Assembly: GCA_947380605.1 (NCBI GenBank)
Contig: CANCRO010000001.1
Span: 35,478 to 99,477, forward strand
DNA from: Chitinophagaceae bacterium
GTDB lineage: Bacteria; Bacteroidota; Bacteroidia; Chitinophagales; Chitinophagaceae
DNA: 64,000 nt
Reading direction: 5' to 3'
Shown: positions 56,245 through 64,000 of the stretch, piece after piece
Position numbering within the stretch: the stretch's first letter is position 1
Layout: every line of letters begins with the position of its first letter
Position numbers and translations under genes: made by a program
Notes under the pieces: model-generated
Seen by the model: only the letters and a program-made list of their open reading frames with translations
The model's database searches: none
Told to the model about the DNA's origin: nothing

Positions 56245-57555
56245 CTACTTTCTTTGAAGTACCTGCTGCATTGCATTTGCCTTTAGCAAACACTCTTCGT
56301 ATTCTTCGATGGCATTACTATAAAAGGTAATGGCACTTCCAACTTGAAAAGATAAATATTGAGTAGAATGATTATATAAAATACTTCTTATCACTACATT
56401 AAAATCAGCATCACCTTGGGGAGTAACATACCCTATCGCTCCAGAAAAAAGGCCTCTTTTAGTAGATTCATAACGTTCAATAATTTCCAAAACACTTCTT
56501 TTGGGAGCACCTGTCATACTGCCCATCGGAAAAGTTGCTTTCACCACATCTACCCAATCTATTCCATCTTCTAAATCACCGCTGATAGTACTAATCATCT
56601 GATGCACCTGAGGAAAACTATAAATACCAAATAGCTCATCCACCTTTACTGTTCCACTTTTACATACTCTACTAAGATCATTTCTTACTAGGTCAACTAC
56701 CATTACATTTTCACTTTTTTCCTTTTCACTATTCTGTAATCTTTGTTTACTAAATTCATCCAACTCGGGATTGGCTAAATTTCTTTTTGCCGTCCCTTTT
56801 ATTGGCTGAGAGGATATTTTATCGCCTGTTTTTTTAAAATATCTTTCGGGACTAGCGCAAATACAATATTTGTCATTTAAACGATAGAGTGCAGAAAAAG
56901 GATTGGGAGAAATGGACACTAATGAACAGTAAACACTCAGTGGATCGATCACTGCAGCCTCTGCAAAAAATTCCTGACAAAAATTTATTTCATAACAATC
57001 GCCTCGTAATATATGTTGCTGAAGTTTTTTAACTATTTCAATGTATTCATCCGAAGCAATACGCTGTTGGATTTGAAGAATCGTAGGAAGTGTTTTTTCA
57101 ACAGCAACGGCAGTAGCTTCGATTGCTGAAACTATTGCTGCAGCATCGGTATCACAAAAAATATTTACTTCATTTTCTGTGAGTTGTAATACAATTTCCG
57201 GAACAAAAAAGAAGGCATCTGGAAAATGAATTCCATCATAATTGTTGGAATTTAATGCTGCTATTTCATTTTTAAGATCATAACCAAGGTGACCAAATAT
57301 CCAATCCTTTTGATCTTTTGAAAAACTTTTCATGCTTTCAAAAGTATCTCCCTTACCTGATTCTATCTTTCGTTTACACCCCACCGCTAGCAAACATTCG
57401 AAAGCAGGTGCTTCGAAATGATACTGCCTATTATCCAGCAAACAAAAAATGTTGAACGGTTGTACCCAGTTCAACATTTTATTTCTGAAATCAATAAAAT
57501 TATCTATCGGAAAAGAGATGGCTTTTTTCACTTGATTATTTTTCCAAATCGGCAA
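56245..57555 (-). CDS. pabB: Aminodeoxychorismate synthase component I
   Basis: A 436-residue chorismate-utilising enzyme, first step in p-aminobenzoate and folate synthesis. The PIKGTAKR motif near residue 247 is the lysine-bearing PabB version (anthranilate synthase has PIAGT). Other conserved blocks are DCYEINFCQEFFAE, SENVMVVDLVRNDLSRVC, STISGDLEDGIDWVDVV, FPMGSMTGAPK, and GLFSGAIGYV. The start is TTG at 57555: a TAG stop immediately precedes it, and the first ATG (codon 27) would delete conserved sequence. It lies 23 nt downstream of a small acidic protein gene. Confidence 0.93.
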   Translation of the reverse strand: MPIWKNNQVKKAISFPIDNFIDFRNKMLNWVQPFNIFCLLDNRQYHFEAPAFECLLAVGCKRKIESGKGDTFESMKSFSKDQKDWIFGHLGYDLKNEIAALNSNNYDGIHFPDAFFFVPEIVLQLTENEVNIFCDTDAAAIVSAIEATAVAVEKTLPTILQIQQRIASDEYIEIVKKLQQHILRGDCYEINFCQEFFAEAAVIDPLSVYCSLVSISPNPFSALYRLNDKYCICASPERYFKKTGDKISSQPIKGTAKRNLANPELDEFSKQRLQNSEKEKSENVMVVDLVRNDLSRVCKSGTVKVDELFGIYSFPQVHQMISTISGDLEDGIDWVDVVKATFPMGSMTGAPKRSVLEIIERYESTKRGLFSGAIGYVTPQGDADFNVVIRSILYNHSTQYLSFQVGSAITFYSNAIEEYEECLLKANAMQQVLQRK

Positions 57556-57578
57556 CTAATACCAGCATTGGGAGCAGA

Positions 57579-58004
57579 TTAAAAATCATCGTCGTCGTCA
57601 TCAAAACCAGCACCGCCATCAAGATCATCAAAACCTAAATCTTTGAAATCATCGTCGATTTTAAAATCATCCTCTTCATCTTTTGCAGTTTTTTTACCCG
57701 TTACTTTTTTAGAAGTGGATTTTGGTATATCAAATTCATCAAAATCTGGATCCCAATCATCTGAAGCTTCTCCTTTTTCCCATTCATCATCTTCTTCAAT
57801 ATCCTCGTCTTCTTCATCAACATCTTTTCCTTTTTTAGCGCCTGCCTTGCCTTTTTTTACGGGAGCAACATCTTCTTCTTCCTCCTCCTCATCATCTTCT
57901 TCATCTTTTTTAGATTTAGAAGAAGCCTTTCCAGCTGATTTTTTTGGAGCAGGTTCCTCTACATTGGGAGTTCGTTTTTTTACTTTGTCAGATTTAGTAG
58001 CCAT
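57579..58004 (-). CDS. Acidic and lysine-rich low-complexity protein
   Basis: A 141-residue polyampholyte. Residues 1-35 are Lys/Pro/Ser-rich (KKRTPNVEEPAPKKSAGKAS); the middle has an uninterrupted acidic run (DEEDDEEEEEEDV) and a second (DVDEEDEDIEEDDEWEKG). The C-terminus repeats short D/E and F motifs and ends GFDDDDDDF. No signal peptide, membrane segment or known domain is present. It could be a histone-like chaperone, an RNA polymerase delta-like tail or simply a highly charged linker protein; none can be shown. It sits between purA and pabB on the same strand, 23 nt from pabB. Confidence 0.75.
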   Translation of the reverse strand: MATKSDKVKKRTPNVEEPAPKKSAGKASSKSKKDEEDDEEEEEEDVAPVKKGKAGAKKGKDVDEEDEDIEEDDEWEKGEASDDWDPDFDEFDIPKSTSKKVTGKKTAKDEEDDFKIDDDFKDLGFDDLDGGAGFDDDDDDF

Positions 58005-58085
58005 ATATCAACTTATTAATGCTGTAAAATTTCAGATAGATTTTTAAATTGCCAAAAAAAAAGGCATATTTTTTTTTAATTATTA

Positions 58086-59348
58086 TTAAGCGAGTATAAT
58101 CTGATCCCTACCAGGACCATTGCTTATGAATTTTACAGGAACTTTCAAAAACTTATTAATGTAATCTATATAATTTTTCATATTCTGTGGAAGTGAATCA
58201 TATTCACTCATTGCAGTAATATCAGTTTGCCAACCCTCAAAACTTTTAAATACTGGATCAATTTTTACCTGCGTCATTTGAAAAGGTACATAATTTTTTT
58301 CCTCGCCGTTAATTTTATAGGAGGTGCAAACATTTAACTCAGGTAAAGTGTCTAAAATATCTGTTTTGGTCATAATAATTTTAGTCACCCCATTAATCAT
58401 ACAAGCAAAATTCAAAGCTACCAGATCAATCCATCCACAACGACGAGGTCTACCTGTAGTAGCACCAAACTCGCTTCCGATTTTTCTAATCAGCTCCCCG
58501 GTTTCATCATTTAATTCAGTTGGAAAAGGTCCGCTTCCTACTCTGGTACAATAGGCTTTGGAAACGCCAAATACATCTATAATTTTTTGAGGGGCAATAC
58601 CCAATCCTGTGCAAACGCCTGCAGAAATGGTACTGCTACTCGTTACAAAAGGAAATGTACCAAAATCAACGTCCAACATAGAACCTTGGGCACCTTCAGC
58701 AAGTACTTTTTTACCCTGCTGAATTTTATCATTAATGAAATATTCACCATTAACAATCTTGAAATCCCTTAATAATTCGATTGATTCAAAAAACTCATCT
58801 TCCCAAGCACTGATATCCTCCTGAAAATTATAACTATCCAACAAGCGCTGGTGTTTTAGCCTGATTTTAATATACTGCGAAATAAAACCCTTATCCAATA
58901 AATCACCTACCCTCAATCCATTACGACCCGTTTTATCCATGTACGCAGGGCCAATTCCTTTTAATGTGGAGCCTATCTTTTCATTTCCTTTTGCCAATTC
59001 ACTTGCTTTATCTAAAGCGCGGTGAGTGGGTAATATCAAATGCGCTCTTTCACTGATGTACAAATTCTTTTTGTAATCAATTCCCATTGATGCAACTTTT
59101 TCACACTCTTTTTTCAGCGTAACCGCATCCAATACAACTCCATTACCAATCAGATTAATTTTATCCTCATGAAAAATACCGCTCGGTATTTGGTGAAGCA
59201 CTACTTTTTGACCATTTACATACAAGGTATGGCCGGCATTAGCGCCCCCTTGAAAACGTGCAATAACGTCATAATTGGGAGCAAAATAATCGACTATTTT
59301 ACCTTTTCCTTCATCACCCCATTGAAGTCCTAAAATTACATCTACCAT
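58086..59348 (-). CDS. purA: Adenylosuccinate synthetase
   Basis: A 420-residue GTP-dependent enzyme that converts IMP and aspartate to adenylosuccinate. The glycine-rich P-loop GDEGKGK is at residues 11-17 (GLQWGDEGKGKIVD). IGNGVVLD, GSTLKGIGPAYMDKTGRNGLR, LAEGAQGSMLDVDFGTFPFV and TTGRPRRCGWIDLVA follow, the standard IMP, GTP and aspartate-binding elements. It is followed by the acidic low-complexity gene after 81 nt. The 541-bp upstream gap holds no obvious -7 box. Confidence 0.97.
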   Translation of the reverse strand: MVDVILGLQWGDEGKGKIVDYFAPNYDVIARFQGGANAGHTLYVNGQKVVLHQIPSGIFHEDKINLIGNGVVLDAVTLKKECEKVASMGIDYKKNLYISERAHLILPTHRALDKASELAKGNEKIGSTLKGIGPAYMDKTGRNGLRVGDLLDKGFISQYIKIRLKHQRLLDSYNFQEDISAWEDEFFESIELLRDFKIVNGEYFINDKIQQGKKVLAEGAQGSMLDVDFGTFPFVTSSSTISAGVCTGLGIAPQKIIDVFGVSKAYCTRVGSGPFPTELNDETGELIRKIGSEFGATTGRPRRCGWIDLVALNFACMINGVTKIIMTKTDILDTLPELNVCTSYKINGEEKNYVPFQMTQVKIDPVFKSFEGWQTDITAMSEYDSLPQNMKNYIDYINKFLKVPVKFISNGPGRDQIILA

Positions 59349-59889
59349 TTTACTTGCAGTTTATATTGTTTTGTTAGAAGATTTTAAAATTAATCTTTTG
59401 CTTTCCAATTTTTACATCTTTTTGCAAAAACTATCCAATAAATAATAATGGAAGCCCATGAAGAAGATAATGGAGGCGAATAATTGATTGATAAACCATG
59501 CCATTTATCTTTTTTGGAAGGCTCATTCATCGTTCAATCAGCGGTAAAAATAAATTGAAAAAAATCAATCTCCTAAAATGATATGTATTTGTTAAAAAAA
59601 TGGGGAGAAAGAAAAATAATACCCCTTTTTTGCTCAAATCATTTATAACCGAAATTACTAAAAGAGGGAATTCGTAGGGAAGAAAATTGGGAGATTACCT
59701 ACTCTTGAAGACTCCAAAATAATTGGTTGATTTCGAAAATCGGGTATTAATAAAAAGATTGAACCATTTTTAGTTCAACCGCTTTGGTAAAAATCAAATC
59801 AACTGAATAACTCAATTTTAATTTTGGCCCTTCTGCAAACAAAAAGGGCTGTACCTATTAAGATACAGCCCTTTTTGAAAATATTGTTA
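59349..59889. other. 541-bp intergenic region between purA and clpX
   Basis: It contains the clpX terminator (59841-59876) and a short hairpin TTGAAC/GTTCAA near 59759-59779. No ORF with a convincing product, no tRNA-like fold and no repeat family is seen. It should contain the purA promoter, but no perfect TAnnTTTG lies close to the purA start. Confidence 0.5.
59841..59876 (-). terminator. Terminator of clpX
   Basis: A perfect 13-bp stem AAAAAGGGCTGTA / TACAGCCCTTTTT with a 10-nt loop; on the minus strand it ends in TTTTT. Confidence 0.9.
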
Positions 59890-61134
59890 TTACGCTACTT
59901 TCAACATACTTATTTTGCTCAAGTTAAACTTACGCTGAGCATACTCCAATGTCACGGAAAACACTTTCAACTTTTGTGAGGGCAACTCATACATAGCATC
60001 GGTTAAGATACTTTCGCATATGCTTCTTAATCCTCTAGCGCCTAACTTGTATTCCAATGCCTTTTCCACCATAAAGTCAAATACTGCTTCTTCAAATTTC
60101 AATTCAATTCCTTCAATTTCAAATAAGCGAGTAAACTGTTTAATAAGCGCATTCTTAGGTTCGGTCAAAATATTTCGTAAAGTTGGGGCATCCAAAGGAT
60201 TGAGGTAAGTGATTACCGGCAAACGACCCAATAGCTCAGGTATTAATCCAAACTGTTTTAAATCAACCGCATTGACAAATTGAAGCAAGTTTTTTTGTTG
60301 AAACTCCTGCAATTCTTTGTTAACACTAAATCCAATAGCGTGCGTATTTACTCGACGAGCAATTATCCTGTCTACTCCATCAAAAGCACCACCACAAATA
60401 AACAAAATATTAGACGTGTTAACTTTTACCAATTTCTGCTCAGGATGTTTCCGTCCCCCCTGAGGTGGAACCAATACTTCAGTACCTTCTAATAACTTTA
60501 ATAAACCTTGTTGCACTCCTTCCCCACTAACATCTCTGGTAATGGAAGGGTTATCGCTTTTGCGAGCAACCTTATCAATTTCATCTATAAATACAATGCC
60601 TTTCTCAGCCGCCGCAACATCATAATTACAAGCCTGCAATAATCTACTCAGCATACTTTCTACATCTTCCCCTACATATCCAGCCTCAGTAAAAACGGTG
60701 GCATCTACTATCGCGAATGGTACATTCAACATGCGAGCAATTGATTTAGCCAACAAAGTTTTTCCAGTACCCGTTTCTCCTACCATAATGATATTACTCT
60801 TTTCAATCTCTACCTCATTTTCTACTTTTTGATTCAGTCTCTTATAATGATTGTATACCGCAACTGCCAAGATTTTTTTAGCATCGTCTTGGCCAATTAC
60901 ATACTCGTCCAAAAATTTCTTTATTTCAATCGGCTTTTTTACAGTGAGTTTGCCTGAACTTGTCCCACTTGCTTGTTTATTCTCTGGAAAAATCGATAAC
61001 TCCTGGCCAATTATTTCTTGTGCATGTTCCACACAGTTTTCGCAGATATGACCCTCCTGACCGGCTATTAATATTTTAACCTCTTCGCGACTTCTGCCAC
61101 AAAAAGAACAATGTAAGGTTTGTTGTTTTGCCAT
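59890..61134 (-). CDS. clpX: ClpX, ATP-binding subunit of ClpXP protease
   Basis: A 414-residue AAA+ unfoldase. The zinc-binding domain has Cys9, Cys12, Cys31 and Cys34. Walker A is GETGTGKT at residues 119-126, the pore loop GYVGEDVE follows, then Walker [13 protein letters not shown], the RKH loop segment GGRKHPEQ and sensor [12 protein letters not shown]. It unfolds substrates and feeds them to ClpP. Its own -7 box lies 41 nt upstream; it is separated from clpP genes by a kinase-fold gene. The IGF-type loop that docks on ClpP appears as IGF in [11 protein letters not shown]. Confidence 0.97.
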   Translation of the reverse strand: MAKQQTLHCSFCGRSREEVKILIAGQEGHICENCVEHAQEIIGQELSIFPENKQASGTSSGKLTVKKPIEIKKFLDEYVIGQDDAKKILAVAVYNHYKRLNQKVENEVEIEKSNIIMVGETGTGKTLLAKSIARMLNVPFAIVDATVFTEAGYVGEDVESMLSRLLQACNYDVAAAEKGIVFIDEIDKVARKSDNPSITRDVSGEGVQQGLLKLLEGTEVLVPPQGGRKHPEQKLVKVNTSNILFICGGAFDGVDRIIARRVNTHAIGFSVNKELQEFQQKNLLQFVNAVDLKQFGLIPELLGRLPVITYLNPLDAPTLRNILTEPKNALIKQFTRLFEIEGIELKFEEAVFDFMVEKALEYKLGARGLRSICESILTDAMYELPSQKLKVFSVTLEYAQRKFNLSKISMLKVA

Positions 61135-61175
61135 TATACTATTATTTAATCTCCCTATCGTTTAAAAAAGGTATG

Positions 61176-61183
61176 CAAAGATA
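61176..61183 (-). promoter_or_regulatory. clpX -7 element TATCTTTG
   Basis: A perfect TAnnTTTG on the minus strand, 41 nt before the clpX ATG. Confidence 0.7.
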
Positions 61184-61312
61184 TACAACCATTTGCCAAA
61201 TGCTAATTGGCAGACAATCCTAATTTGAAAAACGTTGCAGCAATAAAGTTAAAAATGCCTTATAAAACCCATTTTAAGGACCAATTCATTACTATTTATG
61301 CCCGAATTCTAA

Positions 61313-62389
61313 TCAAAAAGCGAAATCCGTCTGTAATCTTTGCCGCAATTGTTCCTTTACGACAGCCCCCATAGAACTACAAGAGTCAAAATTGAGCGTT
61401 TTGAAATGTTCGTTTAGCTCCCCAATTAATAGCTTTATTTTAAAATTTTCTGACAACTCATCCTTACCCATAGTCTCTAATAATTGGTTCAGGCGGACAT
61501 TGCTACTTTTTATTCTTTTACCCATCTCCTGCAATTCCATCTTTTGTAAAAGCTCAATTTCAGCGTTATTTAGATGCTTCAAAACCATCTTTACATATTC
61601 AGCATTTTCATTATAAAGCTGAGGTAAATACCAACTCACTCTTCCTTCATAAGATTGTTGATCAAAGTCAATTGCACGAATGGTATATTCTGTAGATAGA
61701 TTATTTGACTGTGCATTGATTACAAAATTATAGCACCGCATATCTCCTAATAAACGAGCAAAACAGCTCTCACTAAAACGAATAAATTCCTTGGCAATCA
61801 TTATTTCCTCAGTCTCTGTAAAAGGCCTGTTTTTTTTAAGAAAATCATCTCCAGGTATTCCTTCAATATGCTCTTCTACCAGTGTGTTTTGGTGGCATAA
61901 AAAATTGATCTCATTGGAGGTAAGTAAGTGTTCTAATTCTAAACCATAGACTCTGGAGGCATCCGCTAATTTGATATAAAAAAAATCGATTTCCCCATTC
62001 ATCAAATTCACAATTTTTATCCTGAAGGGATTACTGTTTCCATATTCACAAAAATCAATACGCTCAATCTTAAATTCAGTTGACGTATTCGTTGCTGCAA
62101 AATTTTTAATCAGCTGATAAGTTTTAATCAATCCGTCAGAGATAGCGGCTAGTTGATCCGTCGAATACACTGCATTTTCCCAATAGGTCCATTTACCAGC
62201 TTTGTCTTTTAAAGCATCAGAATAACTATAATTGATCAGGTCATTATATAGTATAGGCAATTCAATATCCCTTCCATTTTTTTTCAAATATTGGCCTAAG
62301 CTTTCACTTACAGGAAAAATTTCCTTTTGCATTATTGGCCGAAAAGAGGGCCGGCCATTATTTGCATCAATGATATCAGTGAATTGCAT
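61313..62389 (-). CDS. Uncharacterised protein with a kinase/phosphotransferase-like fold
   Basis: A 358-residue soluble protein. Pattern by eye is that of an APH-like protein-kinase fold: FFYIKLADASRVYGLELEHLL with Lys140 and Glu151/Glu153 (beta3 Lys and helix-C Glu), the hinge-like LVEEHIEGIPGDDFL, then LLGDMRCYNFVIN with Asp216 and Asn221 (catalytic loop), and AIDFDQ with Asp241/Asp243 (metal-binding DFG position). No known family name can be given. The ATG at 62389 (MQFTDIID) is chosen because the -7 box TACCTTTG ends 4 nt upstream; an earlier in-frame start at 62422 would place the promoter inside the gene. It sits between clpP and clpX on the same strand but has its own promoter. Confidence 0.7.
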   Translation of the reverse strand: MQFTDIIDANNGRPSFRPIMQKEIFPVSESLGQYLKKNGRDIELPILYNDLINYSYSDALKDKAGKWTYWENAVYSTDQLAAISDGLIKTYQLIKNFAATNTSTEFKIERIDFCEYGNSNPFRIKIVNLMNGEIDFFYIKLADASRVYGLELEHLLTSNEINFLCHQNTLVEEHIEGIPGDDFLKKNRPFTETEEIMIAKEFIRFSESCFARLLGDMRCYNFVINAQSNNLSTEYTIRAIDFDQQSYEGRVSWYLPQLYNENAEYVKMVLKHLNNAEIELLQKMELQEMGKRIKSSNVRLNQLLETMGKDELSENFKIKLLIGELNEHFKTLNFDSCSSMGAVVKEQLRQRLQTDFAF

Positions 62390-62393
62390 TTGG

Positions 62394-62423
62394 CAAAGGT
62401 ATTCAGTTAATTTAACTGTCAAT
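62394..62423 (-). promoter_or_regulatory. Promoter of the kinase-fold gene
   Basis: -7 box TACCTTTG at 62394-62401, with a TTG -33 element 18 bp upstream. The spacer holds a palindrome, CAGTTAATTTAACTG (62404-62418). The -7 box ends 4 nt before the ATG, predicting a leaderless mRNA. Confidence 0.65.
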
Positions 62424-62448
62424 AAAAAAGCCCCAAATAATGGGGCTT
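62424..62448 (-). terminator. Terminator of the second clpP gene
   Basis: On the minus strand AAGCCCC pairs with GGGGCTT around a 7-nt loop and is followed by TTTT. It lies directly upstream of the kinase-fold promoter. Confidence 0.85.
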
Positions 62449-62470
62449 AGTAGTAAATTAAGTTAGTGCT

Positions 62471-63097
62471 TTACAATTTCTTCAACAAGCCATCCACAAT
62501 ACCGTAATCAATTGACTCCTTCGCATTCATCCAATAATCACGATCGAAATCCTTCATTACTTTTTCGAAGGTTTGTCCACAATTGTCTGCTAAAATATGT
62601 GCACCTAATTCTTTTATCTTCATTATTTGAATAGCCATAATTTCTAAGTCAGCGCTTACTCCCTGACCGCCACCACTCGGCTGGTGAATCATTACTTGAC
62701 CGCTTGGAAAAATAAAACGTCTTCCTTTAGCTCCGCCACTTAATAATATACTTCCCATACTAGCTGCCATTCCCATACAAACAGTACTTACCGGTGAGCT
62801 AATCATTTGCATGGTATCATAAATTACCATTCCACTAGTTACTACTCCACCCGGACTATTTATATAAAAGGTAATCTCCTTACCTGGGTCAATCGCTTCA
62901 AGGTAAAGTAAGCGAGCGGTAATATCCTTTGCACTTTTATCATCTACTACGCCCCATAAAAAGATTTTACGTTGCTCAATAAATTTTTTGTCAAACTGCC
63001 ATCCACTCATCATTTTTTCCATCGGATTTTCTGGCAATTCTTTGGGTGATTCTTCTTCGTCATCGAAGCGAATTCCATTTTTACTATTACTATTCAT
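62471..63097 (-). CDS. clpP: ClpP peptidase subunit (second copy)
   Basis: A 208-residue serine peptidase. The intact triad is Ser113 ([12 protein letters not shown]), His138 ([11 protein letters not shown]) and Asp187 (RDYWMNAKE). An acidic N-terminal extension ([10 protein letters not shown]) of about 25 residues precedes the core, and the oxyanion and handle regions ([22 protein letters not shown]) are normal. It lies about 107 nt after the other clpP in the same direction and ends in a terminator. It may form mixed tetradecamers with the other subunit. Confidence 0.95.
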   Translation of the reverse strand: MNSNSKNGIRFDDEEESPKELPENPMEKMMSGWQFDKKFIEQRKIFLWGVVDDKSAKDITARLLYLEAIDPGKEITFYINSPGGVVTSGMVIYDTMQMISSPVSTVCMGMAASMGSILLSGGAKGRRFIFPSGQVMIHQPSGGGQGVSADLEIMAIQIMKIKELGAHILADNCGQTFEKVMKDFDRDYWMNAKESIDYGIVDGLLKKL

Positions 63098-63203
63098 AAC
63101 TTATTATTTAATTCAAATCCCCCAGGGAAATGATAGTGATTTTAATTTACGTCAATTACAATTTTAGCATTCATTGTATGTTTCAACCATGTAATCAACA
63201 CAG

Positions 63204-63896
63204 CTACTCTTTCTTTGCCTTTCTTGGATTAGTGGTTAACACTTCATCAACAATACCATATTCTTTTGCCTCAACGGAGGTCATCCAATAATCTCTACTG
63301 CAATCAATAGCGACTTTTTCAAAAGTCTGACCTGTATGATTAGCAATTACCTCGTATAATTCTTTCTTAATTTTTTTTACTTCATTCACCGTAATTTCAA
63401 TATCGCTAGCTTGTCCACCGGCACCGGCACTTGGCTGGTGAAGCATAATGCGACTATGTTTTAAAGCGGTCCTTTTACCAGGAGATCCTGCACACATTAA
63501 TACCGCTGCCATACTAGCGGCTATTCCTGTACAAATGGTTGCAATATCAGGAGTTACAAACTGCATCGTATCATACATTCCTAATCCTGCATATACATTA
63601 CCCCCTGGAGAGTTAATATACATTTGAATATCCTTAGTACGATCGGTACTTTCCAAAAATAAAAATTGCGCGGTAATAATATTCGCTACTTCATCGGTAA
63701 CAGGATACCCCATAAAAATGATGCGGTCCATCATTAAACGGCTATACACATCCATTACAGCAACATTCATGGGTCTTTCCTCAATAATGTTGGGGGTAAG
63801 ATTGGTGACGTTATGTTTAATATAACTATCCAATGTATTGCTACTGATTCCCCGGTGCTTTACCGCATATTTTTCAAACTCTTTTCCAAAATTCAT
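63204..63896 (-). CDS. clpP: ClpP peptidase subunit (first copy)
   Basis: A 230-residue serine peptidase. The triad is Ser128 (GIAASMAAVLMC), His153 (MLHQPSAGAGG) and Asp202 (RDYWMTSVE), so it is not an inactive ClpR. The N-terminal segment is longer than usual (about 40 residues before RPMNVAVMDVYSRLM). The end is EYGIVDEVLTTNPRKAKKE, a basic tail. It is the first gene of a clpP-clpP pair that precedes the kinase-fold gene and clpX; trigger factor, the usual neighbour upstream, would lie beyond the window. Confidence 0.95.
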   Translation of the reverse strand: MNFGKEFEKYAVKHRGISSNTLDSYIKHNVTNLTPNIIEERPMNVAVMDVYSRLMMDRIIFMGYPVTDEVANIITAQFLFLESTDRTKDIQMYINSPGGNVYAGLGMYDTMQFVTPDIATICTGIAASMAAVLMCAGSPGKRTALKHSRIMLHQPSAGAGGQASDIEITVNEVKKIKKELYEVIANHTGQTFEKVAIDCSRDYWMTSVEAKEYGIVDEVLTTNPRKAKKE

Positions 63897-63917
63897 CTGA
63901 CATATTATTTAGAATAA

Positions 63918-63925
63918 CAAATATA
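63918..63925 (-). promoter_or_regulatory. clpP -7 element TATATTTG
   Basis: A perfect TAnnTTTG on the minus strand, 21 nt before the ATG of the first clpP. Confidence 0.65.
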
Positions 63926-64000
63926 GTTGATTGAATAACCCAAATATTATGCTATAAAAAAAAGGACGACAAAAAGTCTGAAAATTGGAAGAATTACAGC

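Noticed and set aside
57643..58047. Ser-rich frame on the plus strand
   Set aside because: It is the complement of the Asp/Glu codons of the acidic protein; poly-Ser here is an artefact of low complexity.
59349..59889. tRNA or small RNA gene in the purA-clpX gap
   Set aside because: No cloverleaf, TTCNANNC-type T-arm or other conserved RNA element is seen.

Overview
The window comes from a low-GC member of the Bacteroidota, most likely a Chitinophagaceae-type organism. The evidence is the repeated -7 element TAnnTTTG (usually TATCTTTGC, TACCTTTGC or TATATTTGC) ahead of genes, the near absence of strong Shine-Dalgarno sequences, a type IX secretion PorT homologue next to ubiE, a TonB-dependent receptor with a carboxypeptidase-regulatory-like N-terminal domain, a Bacteroidota-type ileS, DUF4422 and Wzi-like outer-membrane proteins, and tandem clpP genes with clpX. 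It reads as ordinary chromosome: I see no insertion sequence, prophage, CRISPR array, tRNA or rRNA.

Layout. 1-5 kb: the 3' part of mfd, a sphingomyelin-synthase-like PAP2 membrane protein, a small conserved protein and gyrB. 5-18 kb: an AraC regulator, ileS coupled to a histone-H1-like/DksA fusion, an acetyltransferase-like protein, dnaX, the E2 subunit of pyruvate dehydrogenase, a DCC thiol oxidoreductase, a CoA-binding protein, a YkuK-like RNase H fold protein and a cyclophilin. 18-29 kb: engB and ubiE diverge from one palindromic promoter, then porT, a Wzi/RemB-like barrel, pyrC, a short MutS-like ATPase, an MsbA-like exporter and comM. 29-36 kb: five glycosyltransferase-type genes (one DUF4422, two GT2, two GT-B) bracketed by two ABC exporters, probably a surface-glycan locus. 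36-42 kb: DUF983 and DUF2721 membrane proteins, two PAP2 phosphatases, a TonB receptor with a small exported partner, and a thiolase. 42-58 kb: pyrD, a TerC protein, rsmE, dnaB, a 534-bp DnaA-box-bearing intergenic region, pheT, a ZapB-like/zapA pair, rny, rplS, tatA, gatA, a lytic transglycosylase, pabB. 58-64 kb: an acidic low-complexity protein, purA, clpX, a kinase-fold protein and two clpP genes.

Themes. Replication and repair are strongly represented (mfd, gyrB, dnaX, dnaB, mutS-like, comM), as are translation and RNA functions (ileS, pheT, gatA, rplS, rsmE, engB, rny), pyrimidine and purine synthesis (pyrC, pyrD, purA), protein turnover (clpP, clpP, clpX) and the cell envelope (PAP2 proteins, glycosyltransferases, ABC exporters, PorT, TatA, MltD-like).

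The observations most worth a second look are: an A9 run in dnaX where both alternative frames stop at once, as expected for a tau/gamma slippage site; a cluster of same-strand DnaA boxes between dnaB and pheT (possible oriC or dnaB control region); a near-perfect palindrome that carries two outward-facing promoters for engB and ubiE; a recurring arrangement in which the -7 element ends only 4-7 nt before the start codon, predicting leaderless mRNAs; and an uncharacterised kinase-fold protein inside the clp locus. Start codons were revised for several genes from these promoter positions.
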